Source: a virus
DNA length: 45,909 nt
IMG/VR virus record: IMGVR_UViG_3300000230_000009
Coordinates: 1 to 45,909 of that record
Reading direction: 5' to 3' (one strand)
Every line of letters begins with the position of its first letter. Within the stretch, counting starts at the first letter, position 1. Below, in pieces: positions 7,518-17,600 of this stretch. The notes below the pieces were generated by a model that had not been told where the DNA came from, ran no database searches, and saw nothing but the letters and a program-made list of their open reading frames with translations. The translations under genes and the position numbers were made by a program.

Positions 7518-8348
7518 ATGCTAACAATGAAAAACAAAAAAAAACTAGTTAATAAAAAAACTATAAAGTTAAAAAAATCAATTGATTCATTGTGTATAAT
7601 TGCTAAATTACCACAAAACGAACCGGAAACAAAAGTTTCTCCAGTGAAAAAAAATAAGATTATATATTTCACTACCGACACCGAAGCGGCAATAATACAG
7701 TTTAATGCAGAAAAGAGAATTAAAATTCGAAATAAAATATATAACGAACGTATAAAACATGCATTTGAAAAAATCGCTGAAAACGTATTAAATACATTTA
7801 AATTTTCATATTTTGAAGTTACTTCGTTGGATGTCCAAAAGGAAGTAGTTTCGTATTTAGTATCTAATATTCATAAATTTGATCCTAATAAAAATAAAAA
7901 TATAAATAATGGAAATAAAGCATTTTCTTATTTTTCAGTTGTAGCAAAAAATTTCTTAATATTATATAATAACACAAATTATTCTAATTGGAAAAAACAT
8001 ACAATAATTGACCAGACAACAATGGAACGTAATGAATTTAAAATTGATCCAGATAATATTATAAGAAAAGAACAAGCTAGAGAGTTTATACAACTTTTAG
8101 TAAAATATTGTGAAGATAATTTAAATACATTATTTAAAAAAGAACGGGATCGTTTAATTGCCGATTCTATATTAGAATTATTTAGAAGATTTTCTAGTAT
8201 AGAACAGTTTAATAAAAAAGCATTATATCTTTATATACGTGATATGTCTAACTGTAAAACACAACACATAACGAAAGTTATAAATAAATTAAAAGTAGTT
8301 CATAAAATATTGGAACAGCAATATAGGGATTATGGTTACATAAAATAA
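7518..8348 (+). CDS. 55: Late-transcription sigma factor, T4 gp55-like
   Basis: The 276-residue protein has a basic N-terminus and, at about 85-165, a sigma region 2-like helical segment: AENVLNTFKFSYFEVTSL, then IHKFDPNKN, then KAFSYFSVVAKNFLI and YNNTNYSNWKK. The pattern of a conserved FDP, an aromatic AFSYFS helix and a basic end is that of phage gp55 proteins, minimal sigma factors that bind host RNA polymerase core and direct it to late promoters together with the sliding clamp. The C-terminal third is an extended helical domain not present in T4 gp55. The start at 7518 is supported by GGAG six bases upstream. Its likely targets are the CTATTTAT-type elements noted in this window. I am fairly confident from the motif, but a structural search would settle it. 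Confidence 0.7.
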   Translation: MLTMKNKKKLVNKKTIKLKKSIDSLCIIAKLPQNEPETKVSPVKKNKIIYFTTDTEAAIIQFNAEKRIKIRNKIYNERIKHAFEKIAENVLNTFKFSYFEVTSLDVQKEVVSYLVSNIHKFDPNKNKNINNGNKAFSYFSVVAKNFLILYNNTNYSNWKKHTIIDQTTMERNEFKIDPDNIIRKEQAREFIQLLVKYCEDNLNTLFKKERDRLIADSILELFRRFSSIEQFNKKALYLYIRDMSNCKTQHITKVINKLKVVHKILEQQYRDYGYIK

Positions 8349-8375
8349 AAAAAAAATAAAAACCTAAAATATATC

Positions 8376-8384
8376 ATATATATA
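8376..8384 (+). promoter_or_regulatory. Candidate late promoter element ATATATATA
   Basis: This AT repeat, preceded by C, lies five bases before the ATG at 8389 that opens the baseplate operon, with no Shine-Dalgarno site. It is a weaker match than the CTATTTAT words. Confidence 0.3.
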
Positions 8385-8388
8385 CAAT

Positions 8389-8796
8389 ATGGATAATTCA
8401 GATTTTGTAATATACGATAATAGAAACTTCACATCGTTAGTTAAGGGTATTGTTGAAAGTTCGGAGACTCGGCGCGAACAAATACTGTTACTAATTGACG
8501 ATTTGCGATCCTTTATCAAAGGACCTGGTGATGTTCCAATTATTGCACCATATATTAAAGAATACCTGAGTGTGGCATCAAATAATGATGCAAACTTAAC
8601 AAAATTGGCAAATGTATTAACGAGGATGATACTTACTAATAAAAAAGAAGATGATGCTGTTATTGAATTGTCGGAAGAAGAAAAACGCCAGTTATTTGAC
8701 AATGTTTCCAGTAATTTAAAAGTAATATATGATGAAGAATCCGCATTTAATGAAGATGTAATATCAATTAAAAAACGTTTGAATAAAAAAAGTTAA
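8389..8796 (+). CDS. Unknown helical protein at the head of the baseplate operon
   Basis: The 135-residue product is acidic and mostly helical, with no membrane segment. Recognisable stretches are SSETRREQILLLIDDLRSF, VPIIAPYIKEYL and IELSEEEKRQLFDN. It is followed three bases later by the spike-like protein gene and is the first gene of a run that includes gp25 and gp6 homologues, so a role in baseplate assembly or structure is likely from context only. It has a late promoter-like AT element directly before the ATG and no Shine-Dalgarno sequence. Confidence 0.7.
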   Translation: MDNSDFVIYDNRNFTSLVKGIVESSETRREQILLLIDDLRSFIKGPGDVPIIAPYIKEYLSVASNNDANLTKLANVLTRMILTNKKEDDAVIELSEEEKRQLFDNVSSNLKVIYDEESAFNEDVISIKKRLNKKS

Positions 8797-8799
8797 TTT

Positions 8800-10818
8800 A
8801 TGGCATATGTGGATAAACAGTCTCAAAACGAAGAATTTATTAAAAATGATGATCGTTTGGAAACTAAACGTGGATCATATGACCGAATTGCAGAAGACTT
8901 TAAATTTTACGAGTTGGAGGCGGGTGTCGTATTAGACGTAATTCGTGATGAAACCCATGAAGTGTTTAAAGATAAAATATATACTATTATACCACCAACT
9001 CTTCCACCGGCATACAATGATACCATGCATGTGGATAATATATATAAAGTTCCTAATGAATCGGTGGAGCAGCATATCACCTCACCAAATACTACGCATT
9101 TTGAACTGTCATTGGGAACGGGACAATCAAATACTACATCAGATACTACAACCGGCGATGAAACAGGTGAAGTGCTAGTATATGGTAATCAAGATTATTC
9201 TTATGTGGGTAGGATTCTAATTAGAATGATATTTTCGAATAAAAATATGCCACGTGAAATGCTCACCTGGGCAAAACCATTAGAAAACGGAATAAAAGAA
9301 TATCCATTATTGAATGAAGTTGTTATTGTTCATAAATACTTAAATTCATATTATTATACACGCAAATTGAATACACGAAATAATATGAATCATGATGCTG
9401 AATATGCAATTGAATATGAATATGGTCAAGGTTCACTTGTTGGTTCTCCTGGAATGCCACCACCATTTCTAGACCCATCTGCACCACTCAATACATTTTC
9501 ATTTTCACCACCAGTAAATGATGAACATATACCTATAGCAAATTCATTTGCCGGATATTTGGGTAATTATTTTAAAGAAAACCATAAATTAAGACCATTA
9601 AAACATTTTGAGGGTGATTTAGTAATAGAAGGACGATTTGGCAATTCGATACGGTTTGGTGCATATGAAGAAAATCCCAGTGTAGATGCTGGTAGACCAG
9701 ATGATTCTTATCCAACTGGAACTGGAAATCCATGTATATTAATACGAAACCGACAACGTATTTTACCACGTGTTGGTGACAATTATGAAGTGTGTAATAA
9801 TATATTTGGTTTTCCTATTTTGGAAGACGTGAATGATGATGGTTCATCTATACAGATTACAACGGGAAAAACAACATCAAAGTATATACCGATAACAACA
9901 AAATATATGTATGGTAAAGAAGAATATAGTGATTTTACAGGAGACGGTCCACCCTTGCCTATATTAGACGGTGATCAAATTGTAATAAACACCGATAGAT
10001 TGGTGTTTTCTTCACGTGGACGACATGGCGCAGGGGAAACTTTCTTTTTTGCAAAAAATAGATTTACGATAATAACTGATGACATTTTTACAGTGGATTC
10101 AGAACGAAAGATGGCATTGACCACGAATTCCAGCTATCATTTAAAAGCACATGATAGAATAGATGTTAAAACACACAATACTACTACATGGGAATCTAAT
10201 ATGTCAATATTACACATGACACAGCAGTCATCGACATGGAATTCACAAGACCCATTTTTATATAACACGCCAAAAACATTCACTGTAAATGCAAACCAAA
10301 AGATGGCAATAAACAGCCCTGTTATATTTTTGGGAAAAGATGAAGAACGTGCAGAACCAGCTTTACTCGGGAATACAACGTTGTCATGGATGGCATCACT
10401 GATATATGAAATAATATGGCGATTAGGCTATAAACAGGATACATCCGCCCCAGATAAAAGCAATCTTAAAGAATGGGTTCACTATACATATAAAGACCAA
10501 GTAATGTTGGATTTAATGCGTCAGGCACCGAACTGTATTAGCCGTAAGGTATTTATCTCTGGGAATGCTACTGGACCGGGTAGAGGTAAAATGAAACGTA
10601 GACCATCGGCTGCACCAATGTCATTTATACGAAGAAAGAAAACAGGGGAATATCCAAATATAGTAAAATCGCCGCACCAACCAGAACAACCACCGTTTCC
10701 GTCAGTACCAGTCATAAACCCGAGAACACCAGTAACACCATCAGCACCACCAGATCAGTTAGCACCACCAGTCCAGGGAACATCAATATCTGCACCAAAT
10801 ATGTCCAATGTGGCATAA
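8800..10818 (+). CDS. Baseplate hub/spike structural protein, gp5-like
   Basis: The 672-residue protein has an apparent OB-fold-like part at about 125-205 (YSYVGRILIRMIFSN, then EYPLLNEVVIVHKYL), the segment EGDLVIEGRFGNSIRFG near 268-284, and a repetitive beta region at about 425-520 with regular short strands (FTVDSERKMALTTNSSYHL, FTVNANQKMAINSPVIFLGK). That plan fits the central hub and spike of a contractile tail: an OB domain followed by a beta-helix needle that punctures the outer membrane. No lysozyme domain is visible, unlike T4 gp5. The last 110 residues are rich in Pro and basic residues (PSAPPDQLAPP) and are probably flexible. Context next to gp25 and gp6 homologues supports a baseplate role. 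Confidence 0.7.
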   Translation: MAYVDKQSQNEEFIKNDDRLETKRGSYDRIAEDFKFYELEAGVVLDVIRDETHEVFKDKIYTIIPPTLPPAYNDTMHVDNIYKVPNESVEQHITSPNTTHFELSLGTGQSNTTSDTTTGDETGEVLVYGNQDYSYVGRILIRMIFSNKNMPREMLTWAKPLENGIKEYPLLNEVVIVHKYLNSYYYTRKLNTRNNMNHDAEYAIEYEYGQGSLVGSPGMPPPFLDPSAPLNTFSFSPPVNDEHIPIANSFAGYLGNYFKENHKLRPLKHFEGDLVIEGRFGNSIRFGAYEENPSVDAGRPDDSYPTGTGNPCILIRNRQRILPRVGDNYEVCNNIFGFPILEDVNDDGSSIQITTGKTTSKYIPITTKYMYGKEEYSDFTGDGPPLPILDGDQIVINTDRLVFSSRGRHGAGETFFFAKNRFTIITDDIFTVDSERKMALTTNSSYHLKAHDRIDVKTHNTTTWESNMSILHMTQQSSTWNSQDPFLYNTPKTFTVNANQKMAINSPVIFLGKDEERAEPALLGNTTLSWMASLIYEIIWRLGYKQDTSAPDKSNLKEWVHYTYKDQVMLDLMRQAPNCISRKVFISGNATGPGRGKMKRRPSAAPMSFIRRKKTGEYPNIVKSPHQPEQPPFPSVPVINPRTPVTPSAPPDQLAPPVQGTSISAPNMSNVA

Positions 10819-10872
10819 ATATTTTATAACTACTATTTTTATTTTTCAAGATAGCTCAATATATATATTATT

Positions 10873-11340
10873 ATGAAAATGACAGAATTAAAAAATATTT
10901 TACGAGAAGTTATACGGTCTGAATGTAAATCGGTATTTAAAGAAGTTTTAACCGAGATGTATGGATCACCAGCGGCTGTATTGAAAGAAACACCATGTGT
11001 AACTGAATCAAAAAAACATACGCTGTCCAATAAAAATACACATAATACGTCATCTAAACCTAAAATATTTAATGAAAATGGATCACCATTGTTATCATTT
11101 TTGAATGATATGGCAACCGACCCAGAAACACAGAAACGCATACAGGTATTACATGGCGGTGTAGTCATTAATGAAGGCGTCGATACGTCAACATTAGAAA
11201 AAATTGGCATTAAACTAGAAAAAACAGAACATAGTAGGGATGTTAAAGCACCATTTGAAAACAATAATATGTCTGAAATTCCAGCACCTACACGTGCTGC
11301 TGAAATTTTACGTGCATCTCTTGCGAAAAAACGAAAATGA
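10873..11340 (+). CDS. Unknown protein with head-type N-terminal signature, in the baseplate operon
   Basis: The 155-residue product starts MKMTELKNILREVIRSE and continues to VLTE at about 25-28. This amphipathic start with (L/I)-x-E sites closely resembles the starts of the small proteins around the prohead protease at 34700-37611. The middle is polar and low in complexity, and the end is basic (EILRASLAKKRK). Its TGA overlaps the gp25 ATG (ATGA), so the two are coupled. It could be a baseplate chaperone, or a head-packaged protein whose gene lies away from the head operon. No named family is recognised. Confidence 0.65.
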   Translation: MKMTELKNILREVIRSECKSVFKEVLTEMYGSPAAVLKETPCVTESKKHTLSNKNTHNTSSKPKIFNENGSPLLSFLNDMATDPETQKRIQVLHGGVVINEGVDTSTLEKIGIKLEKTEHSRDVKAPFENNNMSEIPAPTRAAEILRASLAKKRK

Positions 11341-11732
11341 TACCATTAGGTTTAAAGCTACCAATACGCTCTGGAAATCAGGGATATTTTGATCAATCGT
11401 TTGATACACTTACTCAGTTAAAAAGTAACATGATAAATTTTTTTTTAACTGTAAAAGGTGAGCGACCGATGTTGTATGAGTTTGGCTCCGATTTATATTC
11501 ATATGTGTTTGAAAACATGGAAGAAAATGAAGTTGGTGACGTTGCTGAAAATATTATACGTGATGAATGTAAAATTTGGTTTCCAATGATTGAGGTGAAA
11601 GGTATAAAATTAACACGAAGTTTACGAGAAACTACTATTTATAGTGTAAATATAACGTTGTCGTTTTCAGTGGTAGGAGTTCTGGCACCGCCAACGGAAT
11701 TAGAATTCACATTGAAAAATGATAGAAATTAA
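11337..11732 (+). CDS. 25: Baseplate wedge protein, gp25-like
   Basis: The 131-residue protein is the length of T4 gp25 and shows its family pattern: GYFDQSFDTLTQLKSNMINFF, then the hallmark TVKGERPMLYEFGSDLYSYVFE, an acidic helix, and paired beta strands at the end. gp25 belongs to the lysozyme-like GpW/gp25 fold and joins the sheath baseplate collar to the wedge core together with gp6 and gp53. The start overlaps the previous stop (ATGA) and the gp6 gene follows two bases after its end, so the order gp25-gp6 is kept as in many contractile-tail phages. Confidence 0.92.
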   Translation: MIPLGLKLPIRSGNQGYFDQSFDTLTQLKSNMINFFLTVKGERPMLYEFGSDLYSYVFENMEENEVGDVAENIIRDECKIWFPMIEVKGIKLTRSLRETTIYSVNITLSFSVVGVLAPPTELEFTLKNDRN

Positions 11733-11734
11733 AT

Positions 11735-13672
11735 ATGACACTAGAAAATATAAATAAATCGTTTACGCCGTCAAAAAAGAATAAAGATATAAAATATCTT
11801 TCTAAGGACTTTAACCAATATCGTGAACATTTGATCGAATTTACGAAGACATATTTTCCAAATACGTTTAGAGATTTCACTGATGCGTCTGTAGGTATGC
11901 TATTCATTGAAATGGCATCATATGTAGGTGATGTTCTGTCATATTATATTGATTATCAGTTTAAAGAATCATTGATGGTATATGCAGAAGAACGAAAAAA
12001 TATATTAGCATTATCTAGATATTTGGGATATAAAGTAAAAACATCAACACCATCAACTACTGTTGTCGATGTTGTGCAATTGGTTCCGGCCACCGATTTA
12101 GGTCATCCAAACTTCAAATATGCATTGAACATATCAGAGGGAATGCAAGTTTCAACGAATAATGGTGTTTCATTTAGAACATTGCATCCTGTGAATTTTA
12201 ATATTGACACTGCAAGTGATCCAAGACAAATAACAATATATTCACGTGATTCATTTGGTAATCCAAATTTTTTCTTATTGCAAAAAAGTGTGTTGGTGAC
12301 CTCCGGTGAAATAAAAGTAGCAGATTTCAAAATAGGAGAGGCTGCTCCATTTTATAGAATAAATTTAGGCCAGAGTGTATTAGATATTTTGAGTATTGCT
12401 GATAGTGATAACAATAGATGGTATGAAGTAGATTACCTCGCACAAGATTTGGTTTTTACTGATGTTGAAAATATAAGCAGAAATGAAAATGTTTTTTCCA
12501 TATATCATGACACTGTGCCGTATATAATGCGAACTCTCCGCACATCACGTAAATTTATAACAAATGTGAATCCAAACAATGATACATTCATCGAATTTGG
12601 TGGTGGGACCGAGGCGGTTGCGGATGAAGTTATTTTACCAAATTTAAATACCGTGGGACGCGGTGGCTTATATAGAATTGGAGAGCCATTGGATCCATCA
12701 AGTTTTTTAAAATCAAAAACGTATGGTCAAGCACCGTCAAATACGTTGTTGACAATTAAATATGTGGTTGGTGGCGGGATACAGTCAAATGTAAATAGCA
12801 ATGAAATTACAACAATCCGAAGTTTAGAAATAAATAATGACACCGAGCTATTATCTTCTGATGAAATTGCAATGTTAAATACAGTAAAACGTTCCGTTCA
12901 AGTCAACAACCCACTTTCTGCAACTGGTGGTGGTGAGCCAGAAAGTGATGAAACTATACGACAAAATGCATTGTTATGTTTTATGGCGCAAAATAGAACA
13001 GTAACAAAAGATGACTATATTTTACGTGCATATTCATTACCGAAAAAATATGGATCAATTGCAAAGGTATATGTTGCTCAAGATATGGAATTGGATATAA
13101 AAAATCCACTGTTGCATAATCAGCAAGAATTGATTAACCAATACAATTTTAATTTATTATCAGCGCAACAAAATAATCCGTTTGCATTAAATATGTATTT
13201 ATTGGGTTATGATTCCAATAAGAAACTTATAAATTTGAATGATGCTATGCTTTATAATTTAAGAAATTATTTAAACCGATATAGAATGTTGACCGATAGT
13301 ATTAATTTAACAAATGGGTTTATTATAAATATAGGTGTGAATTTCGAGATCATGGTATATAAAAACTTTTCTAAAAAAGAAGCATTGGCCAATGCGATAA
13401 TAGCAGTGTCAAATTTCTTTGATATTGATAATATGTCATTTTGCCAGCCAATAAATCTATCAAATTTGGAATTAGAAATTGCTAAAGTTGAAGGTGTACA
13501 ATCTGTTTTTAATGTTGAAATAAAGAATTTAAATATTAAACATGGAAATTATTCTGACATTGAATATGATATAAATGCCGCAACAAAAAATAAAATCGTT
13601 TATCCTAGCATGGACCCTTCTATATTTGAATTAAAATATCCAAGAAATGATATAGTTGGTCGTGTTTTATAG
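11735..13672 (+). CDS. 6: Baseplate wedge protein, gp6-like (baseplate J family)
   Basis: The 645-residue protein matches gp6 in length and in its N-terminus: YLSKDFNQYREHLIEFTKTYFPNTF..., then ASVGMLFIEMASYVGDVLSYYID, followed by an AEERKNILALSRYLGY helix. The central part has the baseplate-J feature GGGEPESDETIRQNALLCF at about 403-421 and AQNRTVTKDDYILRAYSLP. gp6 forms the dimeric ring that links the wedges around the hub. All of the expected regions are present without truncation. It closes the visible baseplate operon; other wedge genes such as gp53, gp7 and gp8 are not in this stretch. Confidence 0.92.
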   Translation: MTLENINKSFTPSKKNKDIKYLSKDFNQYREHLIEFTKTYFPNTFRDFTDASVGMLFIEMASYVGDVLSYYIDYQFKESLMVYAEERKNILALSRYLGYKVKTSTPSTTVVDVVQLVPATDLGHPNFKYALNISEGMQVSTNNGVSFRTLHPVNFNIDTASDPRQITIYSRDSFGNPNFFLLQKSVLVTSGEIKVADFKIGEAAPFYRINLGQSVLDILSIADSDNNRWYEVDYLAQDLVFTDVENISRNENVFSIYHDTVPYIMRTLRTSRKFITNVNPNNDTFIEFGGGTEAVADEVILPNLNTVGRGGLYRIGEPLDPSSFLKSKTYGQAPSNTLLTIKYVVGGGIQSNVNSNEITTIRSLEINNDTELLSSDEIAMLNTVKRSVQVNNPLSATGGGEPESDETIRQNALLCFMAQNRTVTKDDYILRAYSLPKKYGSIAKVYVAQDMELDIKNPLLHNQQELINQYNFNLLSAQQNNPFALNMYLLGYDSNKKLINLNDAMLYNLRNYLNRYRMLTDSINLTNGFIINIGVNFEIMVYKNFSKKEALANAIIAVSNFFDIDNMSFCQPINLSNLELEIAKVEGVQSVFNVEIKNLNIKHGNYSDIEYDINAATKNKIVYPSMDPSIFELKYPRNDIVGRVL

Positions 13673-13707
13673 TTGATTTTATTAGTATATCTGTTAGTAT
13701 TATATTA

Positions 13708-14652
13708 ATGAGTATTGACGAAGCATCGATAAATAAAGTGTATAATATATTAAATGTCGTGATGCAAGAGGTTGGTTATCGGAGGGGTAACCAAGTCAAG
13801 TATCATTGTCCATTCTGTCATCACCACAAGCAGAAATTGGAAATTAATATAAATCAAAAATCACATGTATATCATTGTTGGGTGTGCAATGCAAAGGGAA
13901 CAATTCCTGGATTATTAAGAAAAATAAACGCAAGTCGCAAATATGTCAACGAAGTATTGTGTATTTACAGACACTCAAATGGTTATAATAACAAAACCAA
14001 TTCTACCATAGATACCCAAGTAAAATTACCAAATGAATATGTTCCGTTATATGTTGAGCAAAGTGATTTATATTATAAACATGCTATATATTTTTGTAAA
14101 AAACGCGGACTGACTGCGAGTGATATAGCAAAATATAAAATTGGGTATGCGTTCGATAATAAATTTTCTAATAGAATAATACTACCATCATTTGACTGTG
14201 ACGGTAATTTGAATTTTTTTACGGCGCGCTCCTTTTTAAATGATAGTAAATTAAAATATTTAAATCCAGCATGTGATAGAAATATCATAGGTTATGATTT
14301 ATATGTGAATTGGAAACTTGGATATATAAATCTATGCGAAGGGTGTCTGGATGCAATTGCTATAAAAGATAACGCTATTCCTTTATTTGGAAAAACAATG
14401 AGTGTGAAATTAATGAATAAAATTTTGAATACTAATATAAAACATGTTAATATCTTATTAGATTCGGATGCAATAAAATCGACATTACAAATCGCGGAAC
14501 AATTATTAAAAGAAGGAATTACAATTGGTGTGCTTGATTTAGATAAAAAGGATCCATCTGAAATTGGATATATGAACATGCATCAGAAATTAAAAAATAT
14601 AAAAATTCTGGAATGGTCAGAATTAATGAAAAGAAAAATATATATAGGTTAA
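13708..14652 (+). CDS. 61: DNA primase, DnaG/gp61-type (zinc ribbon plus TOPRIM)
   Basis: The 314-residue protein carries an N-terminal zinc ribbon with CPFC (Cys34, Cys37) and CWVC (Cys57, Cys60), then an RNA-polymerase-like region with ILPSFDCDGNLNFFTARSF, and a TOPRIM domain with the acidic Glu in LCEGCLDAIA near residue 211 and the Asp pair in ILLDSDA near 251. This is the order in bacterial DnaG and T4 gp61, which make RNA primers for lagging-strand synthesis with the replicative helicase. There is no C-terminal helicase domain. The gene is one base from the downstream recombination nuclease gene, forming a replication/recombination pair. Confidence 0.9.
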   Translation: MSIDEASINKVYNILNVVMQEVGYRRGNQVKYHCPFCHHHKQKLEININQKSHVYHCWVCNAKGTIPGLLRKINASRKYVNEVLCIYRHSNGYNNKTNSTIDTQVKLPNEYVPLYVEQSDLYYKHAIYFCKKRGLTASDIAKYKIGYAFDNKFSNRIILPSFDCDGNLNFFTARSFLNDSKLKYLNPACDRNIIGYDLYVNWKLGYINLCEGCLDAIAIKDNAIPLFGKTMSVKLMNKILNTNIKHVNILLDSDAIKSTLQIAEQLLKEGITIGVLDLDKKDPSEIGYMNMHQKLKNIKILEWSELMKRKIYIG

Positions 14653-14653
14653 C

Positions 14654-17600
14654 ATGGAAAACTGTAATAATTTAGAAGTTAATTTAGAAGTTAATTTAGA
14701 AAAAATAACACATATCGTTCATATAAGTGATATACATATTCGCTTAACAAAACGACATGATGAGTATAGAGAAGTTTTTGACCAACTTTATGCGGAAATA
14801 AAACAGACACCGGAAACAACACTTATCATTAATACCGGAGACACCTTACATTCTAAAACCGATTTATCCCCCGAATGTGTGAGTCTAGCATCTGAATTAT
14901 TAAAAAAATTAGCAGACATACGACCGTTGGTTATGATACTTGGAAATCATGACCTAAATCTTTCAAATTCAAATCGTTTAGATTCGTTGTCACCGATTGT
15001 TACTGCATTGAACCATCACAATATATTTTATTTAAAAAACAGTGGGTTATATAAAATAAAAAATGTATTATTTAATGTATATTCTGTTTTAGAAGAACCG
15101 GAAAATTATTTAAAAAATTCAGACATTCCATCTAGATATACCGATAATATCGATTGTTTGATTAACTTGTATCATGGTTCGGTTGATGGTATTAAAACAA
15201 ACACTGGATACACTATAAAAAATCCAAGGATGCCATTGGACAAATTTGATGGTGCGGACATTACTATGCTCGGTGATATTCACATTTATAAAACGCTGCA
15301 AGAGTATGATAAATTTAACAAGAAACCGGTTATAGCATACGCGTCATCAATAATATCACAAGATCATTCTGAAACGGATAAATATCATGGTTATATTTTA
15401 TGGAATGTCATAGATAAAACACATGAATATAAAATATTGGATAATCCTTATGGATTTTTTACAGTTGAAATTGTAGATGGTAACTTGGTCACCGACATGT
15501 CTTCGTGTCCTAAAAATCCAAAACTTCGTGTAAAACATACAAATACGGGATTAACAGAAGTTAAAGAACGTGTTTCGGAATTAAAAAATAAGTATCAACT
15601 TTCTGAATTGTCATATGTGCGGTGTGATGCTACTGCCATTGATAATGTAAATTCAGAATCTAACAACAAGTTAGATGACTGGAATATATCAGATATAAAT
15701 GCACAAAATACATTGATCTTGGAATATTTACTGAAACGAGGTGAATTTCTTACAGAAGAACAAAAAGATAATTTGTTTACATTAAATAGAAATATAAACG
15801 CTGAATTGGGAAAAGAAGATTACATACGGCATATTAGGTATAAATTAAAAAAACTTGAATTTGATAATTGTTTTTGTTATGGTGAGGGTAATGTCGTTGA
15901 TTTTTCAAAACTAAAAGACATTATCGGTTTATTTTCAAAAAATGCATCAGGTAAATCATCACTTGTAGAGGTGTTGTGTTTTGCTCTATTTGATAAAACA
16001 TCGAAAGCATTCAAAGCATCAAAAATAATCAATACTGAAAAGAATTATTTATTTTGCAAAGTGACATTTGAGATTAATGGTATTGACCATGTCATTGAAC
16101 GCCGAGGCGTTAAAGATAAAAAAGGTAACATTAAAGTAGATGTCAATTTCTATAAAATAGAAAATGAAAAAGTTATTGAATTGAATGATGAAGCAAGACG
16201 CGGGACAAATGCTGTAATACGCGATTACATTGGATCATTCGAAGATTTTTGTTTGACTTCAGTGGCATTGCAGGGGAAAGACACAGCGTTTATTGATCTA
16301 GGTCAAACTGAGAAAAAAGATTTATTTAATCGTTTTATGGGAATTAATATTTTTGATTCTTTGCATGAAATTGCGGTAGATAAATTTAAACAAACCAATG
16401 CTATATTGAAAAACTTACAAAAGGAAGACTTCACAACCGATCTTGCCAATATACAAAAAAAACTTGAAATCATAAAGTCACAGTTCCAAGACTGTAAATC
16501 AGAATATGATAATAAAATAATATCATTGGAGCAATGTGGAACATTAATTGTTGATAATACATCGAAACTTATAAAAACACATGCTACCAGTGAGAATTTA
16601 AATATAAAGAAACTAACAGCCACAAAAGAGAATTTAGAAAACGAGCGAAACACATTTATCTCTAAAGAATTAAAAATTAAATCCGAATTGAGTGAAATGA
16701 TACAACTGGCAACCAACTTAAATGCCAAATTTGAACAGTTATATGCAAATAGAGATGTCGAGTCACTTTATAAACAGTATAATGAAAAATTTATAGAACA
16801 TAAAGACATGTTGCATACATTTGAATTAAAGAAGATGTATATAAGTGAGCAATTTAAAAAATTACAACATCTTTCTGAACATAAATATGATCCAAATTGT
16901 GCATACTGCATGAACAATGTTTTCGTAAAAGATGCAATAAAAACAAAACAAGAATTAGAGGCTGAAAAAGTAACAATCAATCATTTGAAAGACGGGATCG
17001 CACTGCTGAATGACGAACTTACATCGTTTGGAACAATAGAGGTAGATTATAAAGAATATAAATTATTGGAAAATGAAAAAAATTTATTAAAAGACAAGGC
17101 TATTCGATTGAAGAAATCTCAGATGGATGTAGAAAATAAAATATTGAAGATTAATCAAGAATATTCTGGGATACTACATGCTATAGAACTATATGAAACA
17201 AACAAAGAAAACATACATAACAATTCATTGATTTCTACAAAGATCGAAGAAATCAAAAAAGTAAAACTTGCTCTGACAGAAAAAACACGCGAATTAAATA
17301 AGCAATTGTTGAAACTTAACGGTGACATTTCTAAATTGGAGCACCAGGAAACAGATATTAAAACGAACATTGAAATCGCCAGGAAAATGGAAGACGATAT
17401 TATAATATATAATTATTATATTTCTGCGATCAGTCGAGATGGTCTGCCGTATGATTTAATCTCGGAATCATTACCTCGTATAGAAAATGAAGTAAATAAT
17501 ATACTGTCTCAGATTGTTGAATTCTCCATGCGTATTAGAACAGACGGAAGCAATATATTGACTAATATTGTATATGATGATAAAGAATGGCCATTAGAAC

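Noticed and set aside
8800-10818. Tail lysozyme domain in the spike protein
   Set aside because: No lysozyme catalytic motif is visible between the OB-like part and the beta repeat region.
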